A DNA stretch of 64,000 nt, from assembly GCF_014647375.1 (NCBI RefSeq), contig NZ_BMPB01000003.1, positions 372,001-436,000 of the forward strand, given 5' to 3'. Position 1 is the stretch's first letter; every line of letters starts with the position of its first letter. Below, piece after piece: positions 52,157-62,314 of the stretch. The translations under genes were made by a program, and so were the position numbers. This stretch comes from Parabacteroides faecis. Its GTDB lineage: Bacteria; Bacteroidota; Bacteroidia; Bacteroidales; Tannerellaceae. The notes beneath the pieces were generated by a model. The model was not told where the DNA came from. It worked only from the letters and a program-made list of their open reading frames with translations, and did not search any database.

Positions 52157-52215
52157 TTCCTATTTACAATAATTATACAGATAATCCCAAATACCTCATA
52201 GAGGATACTATGCAT

Positions 52216-53499
52216 TTAGAAACTATACTGTACTGCCAGATTCATCCGGTTGGCATGGCGTGTCTGATCGTTGAAATCCGTACGCCATCCTCTCAGGTAT
52301 TCGGCACCCACCTGCAGGTCGGGCGTTATATTCCAGAACAGGTTTGCCACCAGATACTGGCCGTAACGATATTGTTCGGAAGGAGTGACAGGGTAATCGT
52401 TGTCACTGTACAGGCGGGACTGGCTGTAAGTACTTGAAACAAATACTTTCGGAGTGATATTGTACTGCAAACCGGCATACCAGCCCATCATCGGAAGCAC
52501 CTGCATGTGGCCGGATTTGGCCGGATCGGGAACAATATCCACATTGAGGTTACTCAGGTCGTTCATGTACTGGCTGATACCTTTTCCGTAAACACCTTGT
52601 CCGTACACCTGCACTTTGCTGCAGACATTGAAAGTCGTGGAGAGTAAAACACCCCAACCGGTTTCCGATTCGGCTTTATTGGCTACCAGGTTATCATAGG
52701 TCATACTTCTGACGATAGCGGCCGCACGCAGGTGACTTTTTGAGTTCCATCCGTATTGCAGATAAGCCGGGAAATTCGGCATACGTTGTGAACCGATACT
52801 CAGCTTGTCATTGGTGATCCCGTCCACAACCGGCATTTCCACACCGATACCGGCTTTCCATCCTTTTCCGAAGGCACGTTCATAACGGAACTGCGTTGCA
52901 TGATAGATAGCCATCCCGTTCGGTCCGGCAAAGTCGATCGTCGGAGGAATAGCCGACAGGTCCATAAACGAACCGTAGTCGTATCCGAGTGTGAAACCCA
53001 GTAAAGATGCATAAGCATTTCTCAACTCAAACCCTTTACCGTCACCGCGGAAATTACCGGCGGTATAGACAACGAAGTCACCTAAATGCTTGGTATGTCC
53101 TACCAACTTCAGGAAGACCGTACTGGTCGTTGCATCCATCTGGAACTGGTTTCTTACGTGTGACGCACCTTTGTTGGGGATCAGTGCAGGGTAGAAATCA
53201 ATATCCTTGGAAATACCGCCGAAGTCGTATTCGGCTGTTGCCTTTACATATCCGCCGATACCCAGGGCGAAACGGCCTTTGCGGTCGGTCAGCAGGAAAC
53301 GGGGAATACCCGGTTCGTGGAAACGCTGATTCTGGGTTTCGTTCAGTATCCGGATAATCTCATCGCCCGCCTTGTCACGGGATATGAACAGGATTGAATT
53401 CGGCTCCTCATCCTTGATGATCACTTTCTGAGCCTGGGCATGGGTAGACAGTAGACCTAACCCGAGCAGTAAGGCTGCTCCTTTAACAAATGCTTTCAT
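52216..53499 (-). CDS. DcaP-like outer-membrane porin
   Basis: A 428-residue outer-membrane protein with signal peptide ('LLSTHAQAQ'). After a short N-terminal coil ('DKAGDEIIRILNETQ') the sequence is alternating beta strands with the block 'RKGRFALGIGGYVKATAEYDFGG', typical of the DcaP family of trimeric porins, and an aromatic C-terminus 'LAVQYSF'. DcaP proteins pass small, mostly anionic solutes. The ATG at 53499 was chosen because it begins the signal peptide; the frame is open 16 codons upstream. Divergent from the cyclophilin operon. Confidence 0.82.
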   Translation of the reverse strand: MKAFVKGAALLLGLGLLSTHAQAQKVIIKDEEPNSILFISRDKAGDEIIRILNETQNQRFHEPGIPRFLLTDRKGRFALGIGGYVKATAEYDFGGISKDIDFYPALIPNKGASHVRNQFQMDATTSTVFLKLVGHTKHLGDFVVYTAGNFRGDGKGFELRNAYASLLGFTLGYDYGSFMDLSAIPPTIDFAGPNGMAIYHATQFRYERAFGKGWKAGIGVEMPVVDGITNDKLSIGSQRMPNFPAYLQYGWNSKSHLRAAAIVRSMTYDNLVANKAESETGWGVLLSTTFNVCSKVQVYGQGVYGKGISQYMNDLSNLNVDIVPDPAKSGHMQVLPMMGWYAGLQYNITPKVFVSSTYSQSRLYSDNDYPVTPSEQYRYGQYLVANLFWNITPDLQVGAEYLRGWRTDFNDQTRHANRMNLAVQYSF

Positions 53500-53566
53500 A
53501 AATGTGTTTTGTTTAGACGTTTTACCAGTAAGGAACAAGCATTGCATGAAAAGGTTGTGTTAAAAG

Positions 53567-53598
53567 GTTGCGTTAACGACTAAAAGTAACTATTTTTG
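53567..53598 (+). promoter_or_regulatory. Promoter of the cyclophilin-MATE operon
   Basis: GTTG (53567-53570), 20-base spacer and an exact -7 TATTTTTG (53591-53598), 27 bases before the start codon. Confidence 0.5.
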
Positions 53599-53625
53599 TT
53601 GCCTTAATAACAAAATAAAACGAAG

Positions 53626-54297
53626 ATGAAAAAGCTGTTTGCTATAGGTTTACTCCTTATTGGAATATTGTCATCCTTTCATTTGCAAGCGCAGGAAGTT
53701 GAGACACTTGTCCTGATCGATACCGATATGGGAAAGATCAAAGTGAAGTTATTTAACGATACTCCACAACACAGGGATAATTTTATCAAAAATGTGAAAG
53801 AACACCGTTACGACGGATTACTTTTCCATCGTGTGATCAAACAATTCATGGTACAAGGAGGTGACATCAACTCGAAAGATGCTCCTATCGAACAGCATCT
53901 CGGCGACGGAGATCCGGGTTATACCATCCCTGCAGAGATCGTCTATCCGAAATATTTCCATAAACGCGGCATGTTATGCGCTGCCCGTACCAGCGACGAT
54001 GAAAATCCGGAACGTGCCTCATCCGGAACGCAGTTCTATATCGTCACCGGAAAGTTCTATACGGAAATGGAACTGGATAAGATGGAAAAGGCCGAAAACA
54101 GGACATTCACTCCGGAAGAGCGTCAGGCTTACATGCTGGAAGGTGGTGCTCCGCACCTGGATAACAAGTACACAGTCTTCGGTGAAGTCATAAAAGGTAT
54201 GAAAGTTGTCGATAAAATCCAATTTGTCGAAACAAATGAAGACAACAGGCCGTTAAAGAATATAAAGATCAAGACAATGAAAGTTGTCGATAAATAA
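53626..54297 (+). CDS. Cyclophilin-type peptidyl-prolyl isomerase, exported
   Basis: A 223-residue protein with signal peptide (1-22, 'SSFHLQAQ'). The cyclophilin fold is marked by 'MGKIKVKLFNDTPQHRDNFI', the catalytic 'GLLFHRVIKQFMVQGGD', 'SGTQFYIVTGK' and 'YTVFGEVIKGMKVVDKI'. It catalyses cis/trans isomerisation of X-Pro bonds in exported proteins. It has a small charged insert before the last strand (about 148-170). First gene of an operon with a second cyclophilin (19-base gap) and a MATE transporter. Confidence 0.93.
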   Translation: MKKLFAIGLLLIGILSSFHLQAQEVETLVLIDTDMGKIKVKLFNDTPQHRDNFIKNVKEHRYDGLLFHRVIKQFMVQGGDINSKDAPIEQHLGDGDPGYTIPAEIVYPKYFHKRGMLCAARTSDDENPERASSGTQFYIVTGKFYTEMELDKMEKAENRTFTPEERQAYMLEGGAPHLDNKYTVFGEVIKGMKVVDKIQFVETNEDNRPLKNIKIKTMKVVDK

Positions 54298-54316
54298 TCA
54301 TTAAACGAAATTAAGA

Positions 54317-55084
54317 ATGGAAACGCAAACAAACGAGACACAGGTGTTGATGAAAACCAGCCTGGGTAACATCAAACTGAAACTATACAACGAAACACCG
54401 AAACATCGCGATAACTTTATCAAGCTGGTAGAGGACGGAACTTACAACGGCCTGCTTTTCCACCGTGTGATCAAGGATTTCATGATCCAGGGAGGTGACG
54501 TCACATCCAAAGATGCTCCGATGAGCAAACAGCTTGGTGCCGGCGACCTGGGCTATACGGTTCCTGCCGAGTTCGTTTATCCGAAATATTTCCATAAAAA
54601 AGGTGCACTCTCTGCTGCCCGTACCGGCGATGAGGTGAATCCCGAAAGAGAATCTTCTGCATCCCAGTTCTATATCGTAACCGGTAAAGTCTACAAAGAT
54701 GCCGAACTGGATCAGATGGAGAAACAAAAAGAAGGCCGTCTGAAACAATCTATTTTCGCCCGCCTGCAAAAAGAAAATGCGGCAAAGATCAAGGCGGCTT
54801 ACCAGAGCGGAGACAAAGCGGAACTGGCTATCATCCGCGATACCCTGGTAGGTAAAACCGAACTGGAAGCGGAAAAACGTAAAGAGGAAGCCAAGCTGAC
54901 TCCGGAACAACGCGAAGCTTACAAAACAATCGGCGGTGTTCCTTTCCTGGATAATGAATATACGGTTTATGGCGAAGTGGTAGAAGGACTGGACGTAGTG
55001 GATGCCATCCAAAATGTCAAGACCAACCGACAGGACCGTCCGCTGGAAAATGTGGTTATCGAATCAGTAGAAATCATTGAATGA
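54317..55084 (+). CDS. Cyclophilin-type peptidyl-prolyl isomerase, cytoplasmic
   Basis: A 255-residue paralog of the preceding protein but without a signal peptide. The active-site segments 'GLLFHRVIKDFMIQGGD' and 'SASQFYIVTGKVY' are kept. A charged, helical insertion of about 60 residues (about 140-200, Lys/Glu/Ala-rich) sits at the same place as the shorter insert in the exported paralog, probably an added arm for client binding. Its stop overlaps the MATE start (ATGA). The pair suggests one gene duplicated to serve both compartments. Confidence 0.92.
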   Translation: METQTNETQVLMKTSLGNIKLKLYNETPKHRDNFIKLVEDGTYNGLLFHRVIKDFMIQGGDVTSKDAPMSKQLGAGDLGYTVPAEFVYPKYFHKKGALSAARTGDEVNPERESSASQFYIVTGKVYKDAELDQMEKQKEGRLKQSIFARLQKENAAKIKAAYQSGDKAELAIIRDTLVGKTELEAEKRKEEAKLTPEQREAYKTIGGVPFLDNEYTVYGEVVEGLDVVDAIQNVKTNRQDRPLENVVIESVEIIE

Positions 55085-56430
55085 TACAATTCTCTGCTTA
55101 TAAAGAACATTATAAAGAAACAATACGCCTGGGTGTCCCGATCATGTTGGGACAGCTGGGCATTATTATTGTCGGGTTTGCCGATAACATTATGGTGGGG
55201 CATCACAGTACAGCCGAACTCGCCGCCGCCTCGTTCGTCAATAACTTCTTCAACCTGGCTTTTATTTTCGGAATGGGTTTTTCATACGGCCTCACTCCTA
55301 TTATCGGCGGGCTGCATGCCAACAAAGAATATCGCCAGGCCGGTGAGACACTGAAGAACAGTCTTTTTATCAATTTCATCGTCGGGGTCCTGTTGAGTTG
55401 CCTGATGCTTCTGCTTTTACTGAATATCGATATATTAAAGCAGCCGGAAGAGTTGATGCCGTATATCGTTCCTTATTATATCCTGCAACTATTCTCGGTA
55501 ATATTTGCCATGCTGTTCAATTCGTTCAAACAGTTCAGCGATGGTACGACCGATACGGTCACGCCGATGTGGATCATGCTGGGGGCGAATGTGCTGAATA
55601 TTATAGGTAATTATTTCCTTATCTATGGTAAATGCGGCGTTCCCGAACTGGGACTGACAGGGGCCGGTATTTCTACGCTCGTCAGCCGTATCCTGACTTT
55701 TATCGTTTTCTATATTTTATTTACCCGAAGGGAAAAGTATAAGGAGTTTTTAGTGGGGTTCAAAAATGGGGTTGTCAACCGGCTGAATCTCTCTAAACTG
55801 ATACGTTTAGGTTTTCCGGTAGGACTGTTGATGGGAGTTGAAACAGGGTCGTTCAGCCTGAGTGTTATTATGATGGGATGGTTAGGAAGTACGGCATTAG
55901 CTGCTCATCAGGTATTGGGTGTTATTACTACGCTTGGGTTTATGGTTTACTACGGGATAGCTGCGGCAGTTACGATACGGGTCAGTGTTTTTAAAGGGTA
56001 TAGCGACTGGCTGAATATTCGTCAGGCTTCCTTTGCCGGACTGCATCTGATCATGGGGGTTGCTGTCCTGTTCGTTTCATTTATTATGTTATTCCATAAG
56101 AATATGGGATATTTGTTTACACCGGAACATGAAGTGGTGGCAATGGTGGCTTTGTTGTCCTGGTCGGTTGTTCTGTACCAGTTCGGCGACGGATTACAGA
56201 TATTGTTCGCCAATGCTTTGCGTGGTATTTCGGATGTGAAATATATGGCTTACTGCGCTTTTATCTGCCACTTCGGGCTGGCGTTGCCGATCGGGTATAT
56301 TTGCGGATTTATCTTTGACTGGGGAGCGATCGGTATCTGGTGCGGGTTTCCGATAAGTCTGACGACGTTGGGGGTATTGCTTTGGAGACGGTTTAATAAA
56401 CTCACTCTGAAACCTATAAAACAACAATAA
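55081..56430 (+). CDS. MATE-family multidrug/cation efflux transporter
   Basis: A 449-residue integral membrane protein with 12 predicted helices in two pseudo-repeats. MATE signatures: 'GVPIMLGQLGIIIVGFADNIMVGHH' at the N-terminus, 'AAASFVNNFFNL', and the second-half repeat 'LGFPVGLLMGVETGSFSL' with 'LGSTALAAHQV'. MATE proteins export cationic drugs or metabolites using Na+ or H+. It is translationally coupled to the cytoplasmic cyclophilin (4-base overlap). A terminator follows 1 base after the stop. Confidence 0.93.
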   Translation: MIQFSAYKEHYKETIRLGVPIMLGQLGIIIVGFADNIMVGHHSTAELAAASFVNNFFNLAFIFGMGFSYGLTPIIGGLHANKEYRQAGETLKNSLFINFIVGVLLSCLMLLLLLNIDILKQPEELMPYIVPYYILQLFSVIFAMLFNSFKQFSDGTTDTVTPMWIMLGANVLNIIGNYFLIYGKCGVPELGLTGAGISTLVSRILTFIVFYILFTRREKYKEFLVGFKNGVVNRLNLSKLIRLGFPVGLLMGVETGSFSLSVIMMGWLGSTALAAHQVLGVITTLGFMVYYGIAAAVTIRVSVFKGYSDWLNIRQASFAGLHLIMGVAVLFVSFIMLFHKNMGYLFTPEHEVVAMVALLSWSVVLYQFGDGLQILFANALRGISDVKYMAYCAFICHFGLALPIGYICGFIFDWGAIGIWCGFPISLTTLGVLLWRRFNKLTLKPIKQQ

Positions 56431-56431
56431 T

Positions 56432-56489
56432 AAAAATCCCTTTTGCAATCGATTATACACTACAAAATCGATTACAAAAGGGATTTTTT
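56432..56489. terminator. Bidirectional terminator
   Basis: A 22-bp stem (56432-56453 with 56467-56488, one G-U pair) with A-rich and T-rich ends, lying between the convergent MATE gene and the 1931-residue protein gene. Confidence 0.88.
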
Positions 56490-56505
56490 ATCTCTATTTA
56501 CTTTA

Positions 56506-59500
56506 CTATTTCACGATCACTTTGCTACTTTTCACATCTCCCTTTTCGGTTGAGACCTTTACGACATAGACGCCTCCTGCCAGATAGAGGCGTTTGACCG
56601 GTTCGTTTATTGACTGGAGACTGAGTAGTAATCTGCCGGAAAGATCATATACCCGTACCGTCTTCAGTCTGTCAGAGGAAGAGGTGGCAACTACAATTTC
56701 ACCGGCTACCGGAGAATAGATGGCAATATCGCTTTCTGCCTGTAGCCCCTCTTTTCCACTGTTCAGGAAATAGCGGCCATGCGTAGAACCGGGAACAGTT
56801 ACCTGTGTGTTCAGGGCATCCAGCCGGATACTTTGATCCAGCAGGGCATCATAAAGGTAAAGCGGACTGTCGAACTGTTCGATGCCCTCGAAAGTGAGGG
56901 TTACATCTTCTGCGTTATCGCTGTAAATGCCCAGCGGGATGTTGGTAATAACCGACGTTTGATTGATAGCCACCGCCTGATTTCCGGCTACGCTGTACAG
57001 AGCAGGATGCTGTTTTTCGTCCGTATCCAATAATACGGCTGCATCCTCGCCGATGCGGTAGTCGGTATCAGCCTGTTCCCGTTTGACAATGGAAATAGAA
57101 CTACATTCGTCATTCCGTTTGGCTGAGATGTAAAGAGTCGGGAAAGTTTCTCCTTCTGATGAACGGGTTGAAAGCGAGGTATTATTATCCGCCGACATCA
57201 TTTTCGGAGTAAAAGTGACAGTAAGGGATTTCGCCTCAACTGCATCCTGTTTCTGAACAAAGAAGCCTTGCATGGGTTTCAGAAAACCGCCAGTACTACC
57301 GCTTGTACTTACCGTTTCGTTATTTTTGTTTAATACAAATGCGTCATATTCCGTCCAGTAAGTTCTAATCAACTCTCGATTTCCATCAAAAAACTTTTCC
57401 ATATTCAAATAGGTCATAAACGGATTGCCTACAAAGAAGAAGTAGCCGTTGGTAGCATTTATGACTTCAGCTTCTAACTCCGTTACTCCCATATCGAAAC
57501 CTAATCTACCACGTAAACTTTGTTCTGACGGAATCTTATGCTGATCGTTTGTATCCGTTTGACCTCCTGTATCATAATAATCATAAAATGTATCAGCTTT
57601 AGGCAAACGCACCAAAGCCGTTCCATTTTTAAGATTCTCCACACTTCCATAAAACCCAATACCCGGTTCATAAGGAACCGATACATCATTATACTCGATA
57701 CTCCAGTTGGAAGCAACAGCTTCATACACCTTATCATTTTCATTTTTCAAATACATCTTAGCACTATTATCCCATGTTTTCTGGTAGAAAGCCGGATTAA
57801 AACGATTGTTTTGATTCTTCACAAAAGTTATATCCTTAAAAGCTTCTGTTTCCTGTCGTCCAGTCTCTTTCGGTGCATACATATCACCTGCTATCACACC
57901 CTGCAAAGGAGATGACAAGAAATATTTCTGGTTCTTCACCATCTCAAACTCAACTCTTGCCTTCTTGTAAGTCAAGTAATCCTGCCCCATCAATGTTGCT
58001 CCAGGCTTAAAGTAAATTTCATTACAACGGTTTCCATTAAAAGCTACTGCTGCATACACACCATCATCAACCTCTTCCGGTGTCATCATATCATATTCTA
58101 TGCGATCAGTCGCATCTCCAATTCTGTCAGAATTATCCTCCGGTATCATATTCAATGACTGATCACTACTTCCCTTTGCCGTCAATTTATACAACCATGA
58201 ACTGTTTTCAGGCTTAAGTATTGTCACGTATGAAAAGTTCATCGGAGCAAAAGCATACTCCAAATCATTCCGGTTCAGGCCATCCGGGTTTGCATCAGCG
58301 TCTTCTTCGCTACCCATATAAAGTTCTTTTTTGTTCGAACGCCTCCACAAAGCATCGTTATTCCAGTTACGGGAAGTTCCGTCACTGATCCATGTCAAAT
58401 ATTGAGGAACTATTTTAAGCGGAAGATACACGATACCGTCACAAGTCTCTATACGCTTATTGTCTATCGTCCTCTCTTCGAAATGAATCATCAAAGTATA
58501 GATATACCCCTCGAGCGGCTCAAAATCCGGCAAGAAATTTAAACGAATATAATTATCGCTTCCATTCTCTTCTGCTTTCATATCTGTAAGCACCGCGACA
58601 ATCGGAAGTTCCTCAACGACATCACCATTTATTTTGTATAGCAAAACGGAATCTTTCAAATCTACCGACGAAATACCCAAGTGATCTGCGTTTGAATTAT
58701 CTGTCAATTCAATATGGCGCACCGGTATTTGCAGAGAAGCCTTTGAGAAAGATGATTCATCCCGTCTACACTCTTTAATCTGTTCCAGACCAATACGTAA
58801 AGGTACTTCCGACATATCCTCCGGATACTGTATGTCGGTAAGCCCAAGTTTCATCACAGGAGCCTTCGTCGTTGCTTCAAGCTCTACTTTTTGAGGCTCC
58901 AAACAGAGTAACGCATTCGAGCTACCTGTCACAGATTCTATTTCTTCCTTTAATTCCTGTTCGTCTACCGTAAAAGGCAAAACATAAAATATTCGATTCT
59001 CTTCAGTCAACGTAAATTCCGGACTATGGACAGATAATAGCAAAGATCCTTCCTCCACTAAACTTATCAACTTTTCCTTTATAGACTTCAAGCTATCTGC
59101 CCCCGGATTCCATGCTTTCAAATCTTCAACATTCCCTTTCTTGGGTTCACCACTTACATCTTTGTTCAAATCTTCCCTGAATAGTTTTAAGTCAGCAAAC
59201 AAAAGTACTACTTCATCCGGCCAAAGATTTCCATTTCCAGTCTCTGCATCCCCTTTGTCATTCCCCTCACCATCGGTATCATTATCACCAGAAGCTTCAT
59301 CTTCATGGAAAAAATACCAATCAAAACAATAATTCTCCGGTTCAAAATGAATAACTCCACCATCCGGCTTAGATGCCTGCAAAGTAGCATCGATATGCAC
59401 TGGATTGTTAAAACAATATCCACTTTGGATATAATCCGACTCTCCATTGATAACAAGACGAAGCGGAGGCAGCACTGAAAACGGAGCAATCAATGCACAA

Positions 59501-62301
59501 GGAGAATGCGGATCGGCATTACTCCCGTCGGAAACATCTTGTTGAGAGCCATTAATCAACATCGCATAGTATTCTGTTCCCGGAACTAACTTATCACCAC
59601 CATCCGTATCTTGCCCTTCACGGGCTGTCTTGATATCAGCCAGAAAAATATACCCGGTATCGGCGTCATTGCCTTCTGTGGAAACTTTCCAGGCACAACT
59701 GATAGGAGCCAGTCCCAAATCAGCAAATAGTTGATAAGCTGTTTCTAAGTCGTTTGCTGTATATGAACCAGGCCCTTTTGCTTCATGTAAGTCTATAATA
59801 TTTTGCTCTGCTAATTGTTTTAATGCTGAATAATTTTCCCTGTACTCTTTCAATGCTTCCAGATTCAATTTTGCAGCCATTTCTTTCGCATCTTCTTGAC
59901 TTGCCGGAATATACTCTTCTTTTGTCGACACAATAACACGTCCGAAACGCTCTAAATGACCATTTCCATTATAATCCAATTCCAACCATTTATGCGTACC
60001 ATCATCCACACTTCTTGTAACCGGGGTTACATGAAAATCTTCCAGGAAAGAGAAATACAGATTTTTAAAATAGTCACTTTTCTTCAGACCATCAGTATCA
60101 TCATCTAAACCACTAAGCCCCAGACGAAGCAATATATATTGCTTTTTGTATTCATCATCTAAATCCGCATCATCCCCCCAAACCGGTTCATCTTTTGTTA
60201 CACCCAGATTATACAACAGCATTTCATAATCAGATCTCAGCAGGACTGAGCTTGCATCGCAGGCAGCTTTTCGGCGTACATTGATATTAGGAGTCGAGCG
60301 ATAGACCCTGATTTCGTCAACAGCATAATCGGCACCATCGGAGTGCTGACAGTTATTAGCCAGCTCCAACCGATAAGATTCATAATCAATATTATCAGGA
60401 ATGGTAAATTCGAAACAAACCTGCTGCCACTCCAGACGCAGAGGCAATTCACGATCAGTCGCCTTTGCCGGAGTATGCCTCATCGAACCGGTATAAAACT
60501 TATATAAGTCCTTGACTTCTCCGTCGCTTGTAAATCCCTTGAAGGTAAAGCCGATATCCCCTGCAATACTGCTAGATGTCTTCGCTTCCATATTGCAAAC
60601 CCACGCCGTCACCAGAAGTCTGGTTCCTTTACAAAGCTGATTTTCCACGGGTAAAGAGACAATTCTTCCAGGCTCATCAATAGCATCCAAATATAAAAAA
60701 TACCCCATTTTACCAGGGGTCGATTCCCCCTTCAGTACCAAACGCTCATATAACCGATCATACGCCTTTACATAATATGATCCATCTTTACAAAAATAGT
60801 CATTGTACCCTTCCTTTCCTACACGACTGATACCAGCGACATTCAATGTTTTATACAACACATATTCAGAACGGGAGAGAGTACGTGACTTGGGAGTCCT
60901 CAGATTTTGATCATAAGCACTCAAATCGGCAAATGCATATTCGGACGATTCTTTGTTCAAACGGGTCGGTCTGTAATTTTCTTTCGGATCCTTAACAACC
61001 TTATTTCCATCCACCTCAGGATCATCGAAATTGATTTCGGCAATCAAATCATAGCTCACATCCTCATCCAATAAGTCCTGGCTCCGTTTACGATAATTAT
61101 AATCCTTTGCTTGTTCCAATTCCCCTGCAGTTCTGGGATCCGAATAAGGCTCCAGCTTAACAGTGATCAGGGCCACAGGAAACCAGTTCTCTTTATCGGC
61201 AGAGACATCGGCTGTAATGTATCTGGTTAAAGATTCTCCTGCTGTTTGTTTAGTGATAGGGCCTTGCAAATTCATACAATAGAAAACAGCTGCATTGGTA
61301 ATAATACTTGTATTTTTTCCAGGTTCATCAGTGCCTTTCCCTGTATACTCAGAATATTTACAGCCCAAAGTCGGAAATTCATGCTCGACAACATATCCGC
61401 CTGTAGGAACATCTTTGTTTGTACTACCGTCTCTTATATCACAATAAGCTACAGCCTTTTTATTTTCATCAAACACTCTCCACCGAACATATTTTGCACA
61501 ATGATAATGAATGCTATCCTGAGAATCACCACTATAGTCTTTGACATAATAATTTGCCAGACTCTCCTTCAAACGGAAGTTAACACCGGTTTCCCAGTCT
61601 TTCGAACCATGATTCTTTTCAGTACGAAGAGGTGTATGTACTTCATATTTTTCAAAGTAACCGTCTTCAACAAGCGCATCATTATCCCCCTTTGTCTCAG
61701 CCGACTTTTGATATGCTTCCTGTGCCGCTTTCAATTGCGCATATCTTGCCTTTGCATCTTTGATAATAAACTTTCGACGAATATTAATTGCTGTCGGCAA
61801 TTGGTTGATATAATTCTGACCATTCTCCCATTGCCAATCATTCCACGCACTTCCGTCCCAGGCTAAAGAGTCGATAATACCGGAATTATCTGTTGTCTGC
61901 CCGTCATCCGCAATATATTCTACATAACGATAATGAGGCTGACTTGCCGGTGTCGACTTATCATTTGCAATATAACAGTTTAGCTTCTCGTCATATTTAA
62001 AACCACCTGGATTTCGGGGCAACCATGTAAAATGCGTCTTATACCAGCTCTCATCCTTTGCCTCATCTCCCAATCCTATCCAACGTGAAAAGCCATAAAT
62101 ACCTCCGTTAGCCTTGGTTTGTATAAACATACGAGTATGCTCTCCAGGATACACATATACCGTATCCACCTTTTCATGCCAGATATGTCCACGCTCATAC
62201 TCCCCTTCCTTTGTCTGAGCATAAGCGATACAACTTATTGCCAACAACAAATGTAAGAGATAAGCCGGTCGTACTATTTTATTGTATCGAGACCTTTTCA
62301 T
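56506..62301 (-). CDS. Giant secreted protein with T9SS-like C-terminal sorting domain
   Basis: A 1931-residue protein with signal peptide (about 1-28, 'LLLAISCIAYAQ'). The bulk is unrecognised, beta-rich and acidic, with an Asp/Gly-rich segment (about 1000-1020). The last 75 residues ('IAIYSPVAGEIVVATSS', 'TVRVYDLSGRLLLSLQS', 'GGVYVVKVSTEKG', 'SSKVIVK') match the type A sorting domain of type IX secretion substrates. Such proteins are moved across the outer membrane and often anchored to A-LPS. It lies 13 bases downstream of a FimA/Mfa-like lipoprotein gene, so it may be a large adhesin or accessory of the same surface structure (inference). Confidence 0.75.
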   Translation of the reverse strand: MKRSRYNKIVRPAYLLHLLLAISCIAYAQTKEGEYERGHIWHEKVDTVYVYPGEHTRMFIQTKANGGIYGFSRWIGLGDEAKDESWYKTHFTWLPRNPGGFKYDEKLNCYIANDKSTPASQPHYRYVEYIADDGQTTDNSGIIDSLAWDGSAWNDWQWENGQNYINQLPTAINIRRKFIIKDAKARYAQLKAAQEAYQKSAETKGDNDALVEDGYFEKYEVHTPLRTEKNHGSKDWETGVNFRLKESLANYYVKDYSGDSQDSIHYHCAKYVRWRVFDENKKAVAYCDIRDGSTNKDVPTGGYVVEHEFPTLGCKYSEYTGKGTDEPGKNTSIITNAAVFYCMNLQGPITKQTAGESLTRYITADVSADKENWFPVALITVKLEPYSDPRTAGELEQAKDYNYRKRSQDLLDEDVSYDLIAEINFDDPEVDGNKVVKDPKENYRPTRLNKESSEYAFADLSAYDQNLRTPKSRTLSRSEYVLYKTLNVAGISRVGKEGYNDYFCKDGSYYVKAYDRLYERLVLKGESTPGKMGYFLYLDAIDEPGRIVSLPVENQLCKGTRLLVTAWVCNMEAKTSSSIAGDIGFTFKGFTSDGEVKDLYKFYTGSMRHTPAKATDRELPLRLEWQQVCFEFTIPDNIDYESYRLELANNCQHSDGADYAVDEIRVYRSTPNINVRRKAACDASSVLLRSDYEMLLYNLGVTKDEPVWGDDADLDDEYKKQYILLRLGLSGLDDDTDGLKKSDYFKNLYFSFLEDFHVTPVTRSVDDGTHKWLELDYNGNGHLERFGRVIVSTKEEYIPASQEDAKEMAAKLNLEALKEYRENYSALKQLAEQNIIDLHEAKGPGSYTANDLETAYQLFADLGLAPISCAWKVSTEGNDADTGYIFLADIKTAREGQDTDGGDKLVPGTEYYAMLINGSQQDVSDGSNADPHSPCALIAPFSVLPPLRLVINGESDYIQSGYCFNNPVHIDATLQASKPDGGVIHFEPENYCFDWYFFHEDEASGDNDTDGEGNDKGDAETGNGNLWPDEVVLLFADLKLFREDLNKDVSGEPKKGNVEDLKAWNPGADSLKSIKEKLISLVEEGSLLLSVHSPEFTLTEENRIFYVLPFTVDEQELKEEIESVTGSSNALLCLEPQKVELEATTKAPVMKLGLTDIQYPEDMSEVPLRIGLEQIKECRRDESSFSKASLQIPVRHIELTDNSNADHLGISSVDLKDSVLLYKINGDVVEELPIVAVLTDMKAEENGSDNYIRLNFLPDFEPLEGYIYTLMIHFEERTIDNKRIETCDGIVYLPLKIVPQYLTWISDGTSRNWNNDALWRRSNKKELYMGSEEDADANPDGLNRNDLEYAFAPMNFSYVTILKPENSSWLYKLTAKGSSDQSLNMIPEDNSDRIGDATDRIEYDMMTPEEVDDGVYAAVAFNGNRCNEIYFKPGATLMGQDYLTYKKARVEFEMVKNQKYFLSSPLQGVIAGDMYAPKETGRQETEAFKDITFVKNQNNRFNPAFYQKTWDNSAKMYLKNENDKVYEAVASNWSIEYNDVSVPYEPGIGFYGSVENLKNGTALVRLPKADTFYDYYDTGGQTDTNDQHKIPSEQSLRGRLGFDMGVTELEAEVINATNGYFFFVGNPFMTYLNMEKFFDGNRELIRTYWTEYDAFVLNKNNETVSTSGSTGGFLKPMQGFFVQKQDAVEAKSLTVTFTPKMMSADNNTSLSTRSSEGETFPTLYISAKRNDECSSISIVKREQADTDYRIGEDAAVLLDTDEKQHPALYSVAGNQAVAINQTSVITNIPLGIYSDNAEDVTLTFEGIEQFDSPLYLYDALLDQSIRLDALNTQVTVPGSTHGRYFLNSGKEGLQAESDIAIYSPVAGEIVVATSSSDRLKTVRVYDLSGRLLLSLQSINEPVKRLYLAGGVYVVKVSTEKGDVKSSKVIVK

Positions 62302-62314
62302 ATTTACTTTTTGT

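Noticed and set aside
61246-61866. A plus-strand open frame of 206 codons inside the 1931-residue protein gene.
   Set aside because: Composition is Ile/Phe/Cys-rich, as expected for the antisense of an acidic coding region; no start signals.
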